From NCBI GenBank assembly GCA_018715285.1, contig DVLW01000083.1, positions 1-10,397 of the forward strand: a stretch of DNA of 10,397 nt, given 5' to 3'. The position numbers and the translations under genes were made by a program. This DNA is from Candidatus Faecivivens stercoripullorum (GTDB taxonomy: Bacteria > Bacillota > Clostridia > Oscillospirales > Ruminococcaceae). Of this stretch, positions 1-6,152 are shown in pieces (within the stretch, counting starts at the first letter, position 1; each line of letters starts with the position of its first letter). A model generated the notes under the pieces. That model had not been told where the DNA came from. It worked only from the letters and a program-made list of their open reading frames with translations, and did not search any database.

Positions 1-36
1 CCCTTGACATCCATCCCCACCGGCGTTAAGATGTAA
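1..36 (+). CDS. possible C-terminal tail of an upstream gene (partial)
   Basis: Reading frame 1 is open from the left edge and ends at TAA (34-36), giving the tail PLTSIPTGVKM. A stem-loop follows a few bases later, which is the order expected for a gene end plus terminator. Eleven residues cannot be assigned to any family, and the frame could be open by chance. The same bases also contain a promoter-like TTGACA (4-9) / TAAGAT (27-32) pair, a competing reading. Confidence 0.2.
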   Translation, partial: PLTSIPTGVKM

Positions 37-44
37 ATACGGCA

Positions 45-82
45 GCAGCGAATAAACTCGCTGCCGCCCAAAAATATTTTTT
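45..82 (+). terminator. stem-loop with trailing T-rich tract
   Basis: GCAGCGA (45-51) pairs perfectly with TCGCTGC (58-64) around a 6-nt loop. An AT-rich stretch ending in a run of T (77-82) follows. The T run lies more than ten bases beyond the stem, so this is a weak or atypical intrinsic terminator. It fits the end of a gene upstream of the window and argues that the antiporter gene at 118 does not continue leftward in its normal context. Confidence 0.35.
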
Positions 83-117
83 CTATTTTACAACACATTT
101 TCGACTTTACACAAAAT

Positions 118-1281
118 TTGGGACAGACCCGTTTCTTTGCCTTTTACACGGCAACTTTCGGTGTCACGCTGGGAATTGCCTTCTCGGCAAACCTGATGAC
201 GATGTACCTCTTTTATGAGCTGCTGACACTGATTACCACACCGCTTGTCTGCCATGAGATGGACAAAAAATCAATTCACGTCGCAATGAAATACCTTTGC
301 TACAACATTGGTGGTGCGACCCTTGCTTTTATCGGACTCTGCTTTATCTCGATTCTGGGCGGAACGACCGAGTTTGTATACGGCGGCGTTCTGGATGCGC
401 AAGCGCTCAGCAATAATCTGACGCTGGTACGCGGTGTTTATATCGTGACATTCATCGGGTTTGGCGTTAAGTCCGCACTGTTTCCGTTTCAGAACTGGCT
501 GCCGGCTGCATCGATTGCACCGACGCCTGTTACGGCACTGCTTCATGCGGTTGCGGTCGTCAATGCGGGTGCGTTTGCGATCATCCGCGTGACCTACTAT
601 AACTTCGGTACCGAAATGCTGCGCGGCAGCTGGGCACAGTGGATTCCGATGGCACTTTGTATTATTACAATTGTGTATGGTTCGGCCAGAGCGGTCAAGG
701 AGCCGCATTTCAAACGCCGGCTGGCGTTTTCTACGGTGTCCAACCTCTCTTATATCCTGCTCGGTGCCAGCCTGATGAGTCCTGCCGGACTGACCTGCAG
801 TCTGACCCATATGGTTTTCCACGGCATTATCAAGATCAATGCGTTTTTCTGTGCAGGTGCTGTGATGACTGTTGCAAAACGCAATTATGTCAGCGAGATG
901 GCCGGAATCGGCCGGAAAATGCCAATTACCATGGCGGCATTTACCGTTTCTGCATGTGCACTGGTCGGTATACCGCCCTTTAACGGGTTTGTCAGTAAAT
1001 GGAAACTGGTTTCCGCGGGAGTTACCGATGGCAGTGTGATGGGAATGATTGGCGGCATTGCGATTTTTGTTTCCGCGATGCTGACAGTTGTGTATATGTT
1101 TTCGATTGTCATCAAGGCGTTTTTCCCAGGAAAAGAAGAGGTGCTTTGTGACAGTGGAAAAGATCCCGGATGGATGGAAACGATGCCGATGATGGTATTT
1201 TGTGTACTGATGCTGCTGACCGGACTGTTTCCGCAGATGCTGATCGATGGCCTTGCTTCGGTCGCGACTGGACTGTGCTGA
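118..1281 (+). CDS. proton/ion antiporter subunit (NuoM/NuoN/MrpD-like), 5'-truncated
   Basis: This is a polytopic membrane protein of the proton-conducting subunit family shared by complex I, membrane-bound hydrogenases and Mrp Na+/H+ antiporters. Hallmarks are a glutamate in LFYELLTL (E34), a lysine in GFGVKSALFPF (K118) followed by the WLP...APTPVTALLHA loop, a lysine in HGIIKINAFF (K239), and GIPPFNGFVSKW (K294). These are the ion-path residues of the family. In intact members, about 490-500 residues long, the first lysine sits near position 230, so roughly 110 N-terminal residues (about three helices) are missing here. The only available start is a TTG at 118 without a ribosome binding site. 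Upstream the frame stays open to 37 but encodes nothing like the family. The gene ends 18 nt before the next antiporter gene, suggesting one operon. The remnant is probably non-functional unless the join is an assembly artefact. Confidence 0.85.
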   Translation: MGQTRFFAFYTATFGVTLGIAFSANLMTMYLFYELLTLITTPLVCHEMDKKSIHVAMKYLCYNIGGATLAFIGLCFISILGGTTEFVYGGVLDAQALSNNLTLVRGVYIVTFIGFGVKSALFPFQNWLPAASIAPTPVTALLHAVAVVNAGAFAIIRVTYYNFGTEMLRGSWAQWIPMALCIITIVYGSARAVKEPHFKRRLAFSTVSNLSYILLGASLMSPAGLTCSLTHMVFHGIIKINAFFCAGAVMTVAKRNYVSEMAGIGRKMPITMAAFTVSACALVGIPPFNGFVSKWKLVSAGVTDGSVMGMIGGIAIFVSAMLTVVYMFSIVIKAFFPGKEEVLCDSGKDPGWMETMPMMVFCVLMLLTGLFPQMLIDGLASVATGLC

Positions 1282-1299
1282 GAAAGGAAGGGAACGAAT

Positions 1300-3315
1300 A
1301 TGTCTGTAGAAATGCGTCAATCTCTGCTCTTCTTCCTGGTTTTCTGGCCGGTCGTTGGTGCGTTTGCGGCTTGGATTGCGGATATGGTTTCCGATAAACT
1401 GCGGGATAACGCAGTGACGGCTGTAGTCGTGGTTGAATTTGCGGTGATGGTCGGGATGCTGGTCGGATTCTTTAAAGACGGCAGCGTTGTTTACGGGTCG
1501 ATGGCCGGATTCGGCGGCTGGGGACTGAACCTTGAGCTGGACGGATTCCGGGCAGTTTACGGGACGGTTGCCGCGCTGATGTGGCTGGGAACCGGACTGT
1601 TTTCGAGAGAGTATTTTTCGTCTCATTATAAGAGCCTTGGACGGTATAACTTTTTCTATCTGTTCACGCTGGGCGCGACGATGGGCGTTTTCCTCGGAGC
1701 AGACCTTTTTACCGTCTTTATCTTCTTTGAAATCATGTCCTTTACCTCCTACACCTGGGTTGTCCATGACGAGACGCCTGAGGCAATGCGGGCAGGACAG
1801 ACCTATCTGGCGGTTGCAATTTTCGGCGGTATGGCAATGCTGATGGGATTGGCAATCCTGTATACCACTGCCGGGACACTGACACTCAGTGAACTGTATA
1901 CGGCTGTTTCACAGCTGCCGGAAAAAGGAAAAGTCTGGGCTGCCGGACTGCTTATCCTGACCGGTTTCGGTGCAAAGGCTGGTATGTTCCCGCTGCATAT
2001 CTGGCTGCCCAAGGCGCATCCGGTTGCACCGGCGCCTGCATCGGCGCTGCTGTCGGGTATCCTGACAAAGAGTGGTATCTTCGGCGTGATCGCGGTGACG
2101 GTCAACGTCTTCCGGCATGACCCGGCATGGGGAAAACTGCTGCTGATTCTGGGTGCGATTACTATGTTCGGTGGTGCGCTGCTGGCACTGTTTTCGGTCA
2201 ACTTCAAGCGGACGCTTGCCTGTTCGTCGATGTCCCAGATCGGATTTATTCTGGTCGGTGTGGGACTGCTGGCGGTGCTGGGTGAGGAAAATATGCTGGC
2301 TGCACGCGGAACGGTTCTGCATATGATGAATCATTCACTGTTTAAATTGCTGCTGTTCATGGTGGCAGGCGTCATCTATATGAACACCCATAAGCTGAAT
2401 CTGAATGAACTGCGCGGCTGGGGACGTGGTAAACCGATGCTGATGGCACTTTACCTGTCTGGTGCGCTGGGAATTGGCGGTATCCCGCTCTTTTCGGGAT
2501 ATATCAGCAAGACGCTGCTGCATGAGGGTATTGTGGAGTATGCGGCTCTGACCGCTGAACAGGGCGGCGCTGCCGGATGGATTACCGTTCTCGAATGGGT
2601 ATTTCTGCTGACCGGCGGCATGACACTTGGATATATGGGCAAGCTCTTCACCGTCCTGTTTATCGACCGTCCGCAGCAGGTCAAACTTACTGCCAAAGAG
2701 AAAAAGCGGATGGAAAAGGGTATCCGCAAGCGGTATATGTCACGTTTGAGTGCTGTCACCCTTTCGGTAGTCGCGCTGATTATTCCGGTATTCGGAATTC
2801 TGCCGGGACTGACGATGAATAAGCTGGCCGACCTGACCGTGTCCTTTTTCGGAGCAGAACCGGCAGGCGATATCGCTTATTTTTCGCTGACCAATCTCAA
2901 AGGTGCCGTAATCAGTATTCTGATCGGTGCTGTCGTATATCTGGCGGCAATGCGGCTGCTTGCCCGTAAGAATGCCGACGGACAGAGAGAATACCTTGAT
3001 TGCTGGCCGGATAAGCTGGACCTCGAAAACAGTGTCTATCGTCCGCTGCTTGATAAGGTGCTGCTGCCGGTACTGGGAGCGGTCTGTGGATTCTGCGATG
3101 GACTGGCAGATGGATGCATCGGTGTCATGAACCGTGTACTGCTCCGGGAAAAGTCGGAAGACTACTGGATGGAAAAGGGAATGACCGCCGAAAAACTGCG
3201 CAGACGGCTGCGTATCCGTCAGGAACAGATTCTGACCTCTTCGCTGTCGTTCGGACTGCTGCTGTGTGCAGCCGGTCTGGTTGCGACGCTGCTTTACCTG
3301 TTATATTGGCGTTAA
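1300..3315 (+). CDS. proton/ion-translocating membrane subunit (NuoL/HyfB/MrpA-like), complex I subunit 5 family
   Basis: This 671-residue, very hydrophobic protein is the second antiporter-like subunit, predicted to move protons or Na+ across the cytoplasmic membrane as part of a hydrogenase-like, Mrp-like or complex I-like assembly. E144 in FFEIMSFTSY and K226 in GAKAGMFPLHIWLPKAHPVA are the charged pair typical of these subunits. MSQIGFILVG, HMMNHSLFKLLLF and GGIPLFSGYISK follow in family order. After the core, a charged cytoplasmic segment (about residues 462-485) leads to further helices and a terminal membrane segment near 645-670. Its length resembles HyfB rather than the longer MrpA. 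The start ATG follows AAGGAAGGG at good spacing and lies 18 nt after the truncated partner. No soluble redox or hydrogenase subunit is in view, so the parent complex cannot be named. Confidence 0.88.
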   Translation: MSVEMRQSLLFFLVFWPVVGAFAAWIADMVSDKLRDNAVTAVVVVEFAVMVGMLVGFFKDGSVVYGSMAGFGGWGLNLELDGFRAVYGTVAALMWLGTGLFSREYFSSHYKSLGRYNFFYLFTLGATMGVFLGADLFTVFIFFEIMSFTSYTWVVHDETPEAMRAGQTYLAVAIFGGMAMLMGLAILYTTAGTLTLSELYTAVSQLPEKGKVWAAGLLILTGFGAKAGMFPLHIWLPKAHPVAPAPASALLSGILTKSGIFGVIAVTVNVFRHDPAWGKLLLILGAITMFGGALLALFSVNFKRTLACSSMSQIGFILVGVGLLAVLGEENMLAARGTVLHMMNHSLFKLLLFMVAGVIYMNTHKLNLNELRGWGRGKPMLMALYLSGALGIGGIPLFSGYISKTLLHEGIVEYAALTAEQGGAAGWITVLEWVFLLTGGMTLGYMGKLFTVLFIDRPQQVKLTAKEKKRMEKGIRKRYMSRLSAVTLSVVALIIPVFGILPGLTMNKLADLTVSFFGAEPAGDIAYFSLTNLKGAVISILIGAVVYLAAMRLLARKNADGQREYLDCWPDKLDLENSVYRPLLDKVLLPVLGAVCGFCDGLADGCIGVMNRVLLREKSEDYWMEKGMTAEKLRRRLRIRQEQILTSSLSFGLLLCAAGLVATLLYLLYWR

Positions 3316-3319
3316 TCTG

Positions 3320-3359
3320 AAAAATCTGCCGGGTCTGGCAATGACCTGGCAGATTTTTT
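3320..3359 (+). terminator. intrinsic terminator after the antiporter genes
   Basis: AAAAATCTGCC (3320-3330) pairs with GGCAGATTTTT (3348-3358), and GGTC/GACC pairs further inside. The stem ends in a T run on the 3' side and has a matching A run on the 5' side, so it could also stop transcription from the other strand. It starts five bases after the stop codon of the 671-residue gene. Confidence 0.9.
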
Positions 3360-3411
3360 GTATGTCCGGATTATGGAATTAAAATTGGTGTCGCGCATTG
3401 TTTTTGTTTAC

Positions 3412-3431
3412 ATTGACAATACTTGGTCAAT
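3412..3431. promoter_or_regulatory. candidate operator palindrome over the -35 box
   Basis: ATTGACAA-TACT-TGGTCAAT is an inverted repeat in which seven of eight positions per arm match. It covers the -35 hexamer and most of the spacer, the classic place for a repressor site (MarR- or TetR-like dimers bind repeats of this kind). No regulator gene is adjacent, so the binding protein is unknown. Confidence 0.4.
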
Positions 3432-3441
3432 ATGGTACAAT
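3413..3441 (+). promoter_or_regulatory. sigma-A-type promoter for the lipoprotein gene
   Basis: A perfect TTGACA (3413-3418) is separated by 17 bp from TACAAT (3436-3441). It sits just downstream of the antiporter terminator and about 50 nt before the lipoprotein start, so this gene is an independent transcription unit. Confidence 0.85.
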
Positions 3442-3492
3442 TTTATAAACCGAATGGTAATAAACTTGTTTTTGGTAAGGAGGGGAATGTTT

Positions 3493-4119
3493 ATGAAACG
3501 GTTGTATGGTTTTGTATTGGCTGGAATGTTATTGTTGGCTGGCTGTCAGTCATCTCAGCCGGTTACACCAGGGTATCAGGACTTTTTAGAAAACGGACTG
3601 GGTTTGAGCAGTGAAAAATGTCAGAAACGCTACCAGTTTGATGAAGAAGGCATAACTGTGGATGACAGCAACGACGAGTATATCGTCTGGAATGTATCAG
3701 AAACTTTCCCGATTGCCGGTTATGATTTCCCGCTGCGGCTGGATTTTGAAAAGGAGAGCGACAAGCTGGTACAGGCGACCGGCCTTCTGACCCTCAATGG
3801 GGAAGGAAAAGAGCTGGCGCAGGACGGGTATGATGCGATGCTGGCGGTTTATCATGAGCTGGAGGATACCCTCGGCGAGCCGGGAAGCAAAGACCCAAAC
3901 CATGTGAGCGACGGTTTCCCCGATAGTCTGGATCATTATGGCAGCTTTGATAATTTCTATCAGGAGCGTGTAGAGGGCGAGGAAAACTATTTTGAGAACC
4001 TTTACTGGTATCTGGATGAAGAATATGGGGAAGGTGTCCATGTCGAGATGCAGGTAATAGGAGCCTGGGAACTGAATGCTTTCCAGATCCGGGTACGGCT
4101 GGCAGACAGTGAGGTGTAA
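3493..4119 (+). CDS. putative membrane-anchored lipoprotein of unknown function
   Basis: This is a 208-residue predicted lipoprotein. The N-terminus has MKR, a hydrophobic stretch and the lipobox LLAG-C with Cys18 as the lipidation site, so it should be anchored on the outer face of the membrane. I chose ATG 3493 because AAGGAGGGG (3477-3485) is well spaced from it; the in-frame ATG at 3487 lies too close. The mature part is acidic and rich in Tyr, Phe, Asp and Glu, for example DHYGSFDNFYQERVEGEENY. I recognise no catalytic motif or domain and no membrane segment beyond the signal. It has its own promoter and candidate operator, so it may be produced conditionally. Neighbouring genes give no clue to its role. 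Confidence 0.75.
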   Translation: MKRLYGFVLAGMLLLAGCQSSQPVTPGYQDFLENGLGLSSEKCQKRYQFDEEGITVDDSNDEYIVWNVSETFPIAGYDFPLRLDFEKESDKLVQATGLLTLNGEGKELAQDGYDAMLAVYHELEDTLGEPGSKDPNHVSDGFPDSLDHYGSFDNFYQERVEGEENYFENLYWYLDEEYGEGVHVEMQVIGAWELNAFQIRVRLADSEV

Positions 4120-4244
4120 AAGTATCAGGCGGATGAGTTACAGGTGTATATACATGGCGGACAAATAATTGGATAAAAGTCGGAATTTGTAAATCTTTCC
4201 AAAAATTATCTGTCAAAAAACGTTAAAAAGCGTTGTTTGGCTAC

Positions 4245-4273
4245 TAGACAATTGCGCGTGATTTGTGTACAAT
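4245..4273 (+). promoter_or_regulatory. sigma-A-type promoter for guaB
   Basis: TAGACA (4245-4250), 17 bp, then TACAAT (4268-4273). Transcription would begin near 4280 and leave a leader of about 100 nt before guaB. I saw no convincing PurR-type box or known riboswitch consensus around it. Confidence 0.8.
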
Positions 4274-4279
4274 AGTGAT

Positions 4280-4378
4280 AATATATCCACCGTGGTGAAG
4301 CCGCTGAGCGGTTTTGGCCGTATGTGGGAATGGGCCTGTATACGGACGGGGATGGACTACAGATAAGGAGAGAAAACA
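4280..4378 (+). promoter_or_regulatory. guaB 5' leader with two stem-loops
   Basis: AAGCCGC (4298-4304) pairs with GCGGTTT (4308-4314, one G-U pair) around a TGA loop. Farther on, CCGTAT (4318-4323) pairs with ATACGG (4340-4345). A 14-codon ORF (4322-4366) runs through the second stem, and its TAA overlaps the AAGGAG (4365-4370) of guaB. The leader matches no riboswitch class I know. Control by structure or leader-peptide translation is only a possibility. Confidence 0.3.
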
Positions 4379-5884
4379 ATGGCTTACATTTACGAAGAAC
4401 CTTCCCATACCTTTGGCGAATATCTGCTGATTCCCGGTTATTCCTCGGCTGAGTGTACTCCAGCCAACGTCAGCCTGCGTACCCCCTGCGTCAAATTCCG
4501 CAAGGGTGAAGAAGAATGCCCGCTTTCGATGAATATTCCGCTGGTTTCCGCAATCATGCAGGCGGTTTCGGGAGAAAAACTCGCAATCGCACTGGCCAAG
4601 GAGGGCGGCATCTCTTTCATCTATGGTTCTCAGTCGATTGAGGACGAAGCAGCCATGGTTGCCCGCGTAAAGGCATACAAGGCTGGTTATGTTACTTCTG
4701 ACTCGAATGTCCGTCCTGACGCAACCCTGCAGGACATCCTCGACCTGAAAGCAGTTACCGGTCATGACACGATCGCTGTAACCGAGGACGGAACCGCTAC
4801 CGGAAGACTGCTGGGCATTGTTACCGGACGTGATTACCGTATTTCCCGTATGGCACGTACCGAGCTGGTTCGCGACTTCATGACTCCTTTTGAGAAGCTG
4901 ATTACCGCGCCGGATACCACGACGCTGAAAGAGGCAAACGACATCATCTGGGATCACAAGCTGAATTCTCTCCCTCTGATTGATGAAAACAACCATCTGA
5001 AATATCTGGTATTCCGTAAGGACTACGATTCCCATAAAGAAAACGCTCTGGAACTGCTCGACAGCCAGAAACGTTATATCGTCGGTGCCGGTATCAATAC
5101 CCGTGACTACGAGCAGCGCATTCCTGCACTGGTTGAGGCTGGCGCAGACGTTCTGTGTATCGACTCTTCCGAAGGCTTCACCGAATGGCAGAAACGTACC
5201 CTCGAATGGACCAGAAAGACCTATGGTGACTCGGTCAAGATCGGTGCCGGCAACGTTGTCGACCGTGATGGCTTCCTCTTCCTGGCAAAATGCGGCGCTG
5301 ACTTTGTCAAGGTCGGTATCGGCGGCGGCTCCATCTGCATCACCCGTGAACAGAAGGGTATCGGCCGTGGACAGGCTACCGCTCTGATCGAAGTCTGCAA
5401 GGCAAGAGATGAGTACTTTGAACAGACCGGTATTTATGTTCCTGTCTGCTCTGACGGTGGTATCGTTCATGATTACCACATGACCCTTGCACTGGCAATG
5501 GGTGCTGACTTCCTGATGATGGGCCGTTACTTCTCCAGATTTGACGAGTCTCCCACCAACAAGGTCATCATCAACGGCAACTACATGAAAGAATACTGGG
5601 GCGAAGGCAGCAACCGTGCCCGCAACTGGCAGCGTTATGACCTCGGCGGCGACAAGAAGCTGTCGTTTGAGGAAGGCGTTGACTCTTACGTTCCTTATGC
5701 AGGTTCTCTGAAAGACAACGTTCAGCGTTCGCTTGCAAAGGTTCGTTCGACCATGTGCAACTGCGGCGTTCTGACCATTCCGGAACTCCAGAAGAATGCG
5801 AAGATCACGCTGGTATCTTCCACCTCGATTGTCGAAGGCGGCGCGCATGACGTTGTCCTGCGTGATACCAAGACTTCCAGATAA
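4379..5884 (+). CDS. guaB: IMP dehydrogenase, Tritrichomonas foetus-like type
   Basis: GuaB oxidises IMP to XMP with NAD+, the committed step of guanine nucleotide synthesis in the cytoplasm. The 501-residue protein has a split TIM barrel with a CBS pair at about residues 113-218. Cys320 in GGGSICITREQKGIGRGQ is the catalytic nucleophile, D262 in CIDSSEG contacts the cofactor, and R419-Y420 in NWQRYDLGG is the flap dyad that activates water. The sequence departs from the usual bacterial pattern (GIGPGSICTT, GVGVPQ) and closely follows my recollection of T. foetus IMPDH almost end to end, with a constant one-residue offset (Cys319, Arg418-Tyr419 there). K311 and E432 match T. foetus residues tied to low mycophenolic acid sensitivity. 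ATG 4379 lies 8 nt after AAGGAG. It stands alone between its own promoter and a structured 3' region, and its even, C-ending codon use suggests high expression. Confidence 0.97.
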   Translation: MAYIYEEPSHTFGEYLLIPGYSSAECTPANVSLRTPCVKFRKGEEECPLSMNIPLVSAIMQAVSGEKLAIALAKEGGISFIYGSQSIEDEAAMVARVKAYKAGYVTSDSNVRPDATLQDILDLKAVTGHDTIAVTEDGTATGRLLGIVTGRDYRISRMARTELVRDFMTPFEKLITAPDTTTLKEANDIIWDHKLNSLPLIDENNHLKYLVFRKDYDSHKENALELLDSQKRYIVGAGINTRDYEQRIPALVEAGADVLCIDSSEGFTEWQKRTLEWTRKTYGDSVKIGAGNVVDRDGFLFLAKCGADFVKVGIGGGSICITREQKGIGRGQATALIEVCKARDEYFEQTGIYVPVCSDGGIVHDYHMTLALAMGADFLMMGRYFSRFDESPTNKVIINGNYMKEYWGEGSNRARNWQRYDLGGDKKLSFEEGVDSYVPYAGSLKDNVQRSLAKVRSTMCNCGVLTIPELQKNAKITLVSSTSIVEGGAHDVVLRDTKTSR

Positions 5885-5899
5885 GCGCGGTGTCCGCGC
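5885..5899 (+). terminator. GC-rich hairpin directly after the guaB stop
   Basis: GCGCGG (5885-5890) and CCGCGC (5894-5899) form a perfect 6-bp stem with a TGT loop, starting one base after the stop codon. No T tract follows, so it is not a standard intrinsic terminator. It may protect the mRNA 3' end or belong to the larger folded region that follows. Confidence 0.35.
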
Positions 5900-5902
5900 T
5901 GA

Positions 5903-5998
5903 CAGTTCGCGTCGGTCGCCCACGTTCCGATGGACTCGATTGTGCGAGACTGACTTAAGTGGTCGCGGCTGAAAGTTTTTGCTCAGTTGATGGAGAGC
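5903..5998 (+). other. structured non-coding stretch after guaB
   Basis: CAGTTCGCG (5903-5911) can pair with CGCGGCTG (5964-5971) with one bulge and one G-U pair. This encloses two small hairpins: TCGG (5912-5915)/CCGA (5927-5930) and CTCG (5935-5938)/CGAG (5945-5948). A further hairpin, TGCTC/GAGCA (5980-5999), resembles a tRNA D-arm. No ORF is evident on either strand. It could be a structured 3' UTR or a small RNA, but no promoter of its own is clear. Confidence 0.25.
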
Positions 5999-6047
5999 AC
6001 GATTAAAAAGTTAAGGGCGCGTTGCAAAATACGTCCTGCTTACTTTC

Positions 6048-6053
6048 TATAAT
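6048..6053 (+). promoter_or_regulatory. isolated TATAAT, possible -10 box upstream of ispD
   Basis: A perfect TATAAT is present, but the best -35 candidate, TTGCAA (6022-6027), is 20 bp away, longer than usual. Transcription from it would start near 6060, right at the 14-bp hairpin, and would have to read through it to reach ispD. A weaker alternative is TTGCAA (6085-6090) with TGATAT (6108-6113) at 17 bp. Confidence 0.3.
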
Positions 6054-6064
6054 AACTGTAAAGG

Positions 6065-6108
6065 GGGCTGTTGCAAAATCCGTTTTGCAACAGCCCTTTA
6101 AACTTTTT
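6065..6108 (+). terminator. strong hairpin between guaB and ispD, probable terminator
   Basis: GGGCTGTTGCAAAA (6065-6078) pairs perfectly over 14 bp with its complement at 6083-6096 around a TCCG loop. TTT, AAAC and then TTTTT follow. The T tract is broken, but the stem is very stable and is the only plausible stop for guaB transcripts. Confidence 0.6.
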
Positions 6109-6152
6109 GATATGAACAACCCCACGGGGTGCGAAAAAGGTGATAAAGTGAT

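Larger units (their letters stand above)
6005..6108. repeat. three-armed GTTGCAAAA repeat, possible MITE-like remnant
   Basis: Arm A (6005-6029) and arm B (6060-6078) are imperfect direct copies sharing AAGGG...GTTGCAAAAT.CGT. Arm C (6083-6108) is the inverse of both. A with C forms a long imperfect inverted repeat that includes the outer AAAAAGTT/AACTTTTT, while B with C forms a perfect 14-bp stem. The CTGTTGCAAA core resembles the terminal inverted repeats of IS6-family elements as I remember them (IS26 ends in CTGTTGCAAA). No transposase is present. It may be an insertion-sequence-derived miniature element or a regulatory structure. Confidence 0.4.

Noticed and set aside
4..32. A promoter, TTGACA with TAAGAT at 17 bp
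   Set aside because: It would transcribe straight into a stem-loop and then a truncated gene, and the same bases read plausibly as the end of an upstream gene. Kept as an unproven alternative.
1..117. A divergent minus-strand gene starting near position 12, with a leader toward 117
   Set aside because: There are only a few codons before the window edge and the spacing to a purine-rich site is poor. It cannot be tested from this sequence.
271..1767. A long minus-strand open frame opposite the antiporter genes
   Set aside because: The protein is rich in His, Arg and Gln with no family signature, as expected for the antisense shadow of real membrane-protein genes.
4145..4154. The palindrome TGTATATACA after the lipoprotein gene
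   Set aside because: It is a perfect 10-bp palindrome but isolated, AT-rich and more than 90 bp from the guaB promoter, so chance is likely.
4280..4360. A purine or PRPP/ppGpp riboswitch in the guaB leader
   Set aside because: The conserved junction sequences of those classes are not present.
4244..5923. A 559-codon minus-strand open frame opposite guaB
   Set aside because: It is the antisense of a strongly codon-biased gene, with low-complexity composition and no recognisable domain; guaB explains the region.
5971..6050. A tRNA-like stretch, with GCTCAGTTGATGGAGAGC resembling a D-arm
   Set aside because: No matching acceptor, anticodon or T-arm can be formed around it and the GG of the D-loop is misplaced. 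At most it is a degenerate relic.
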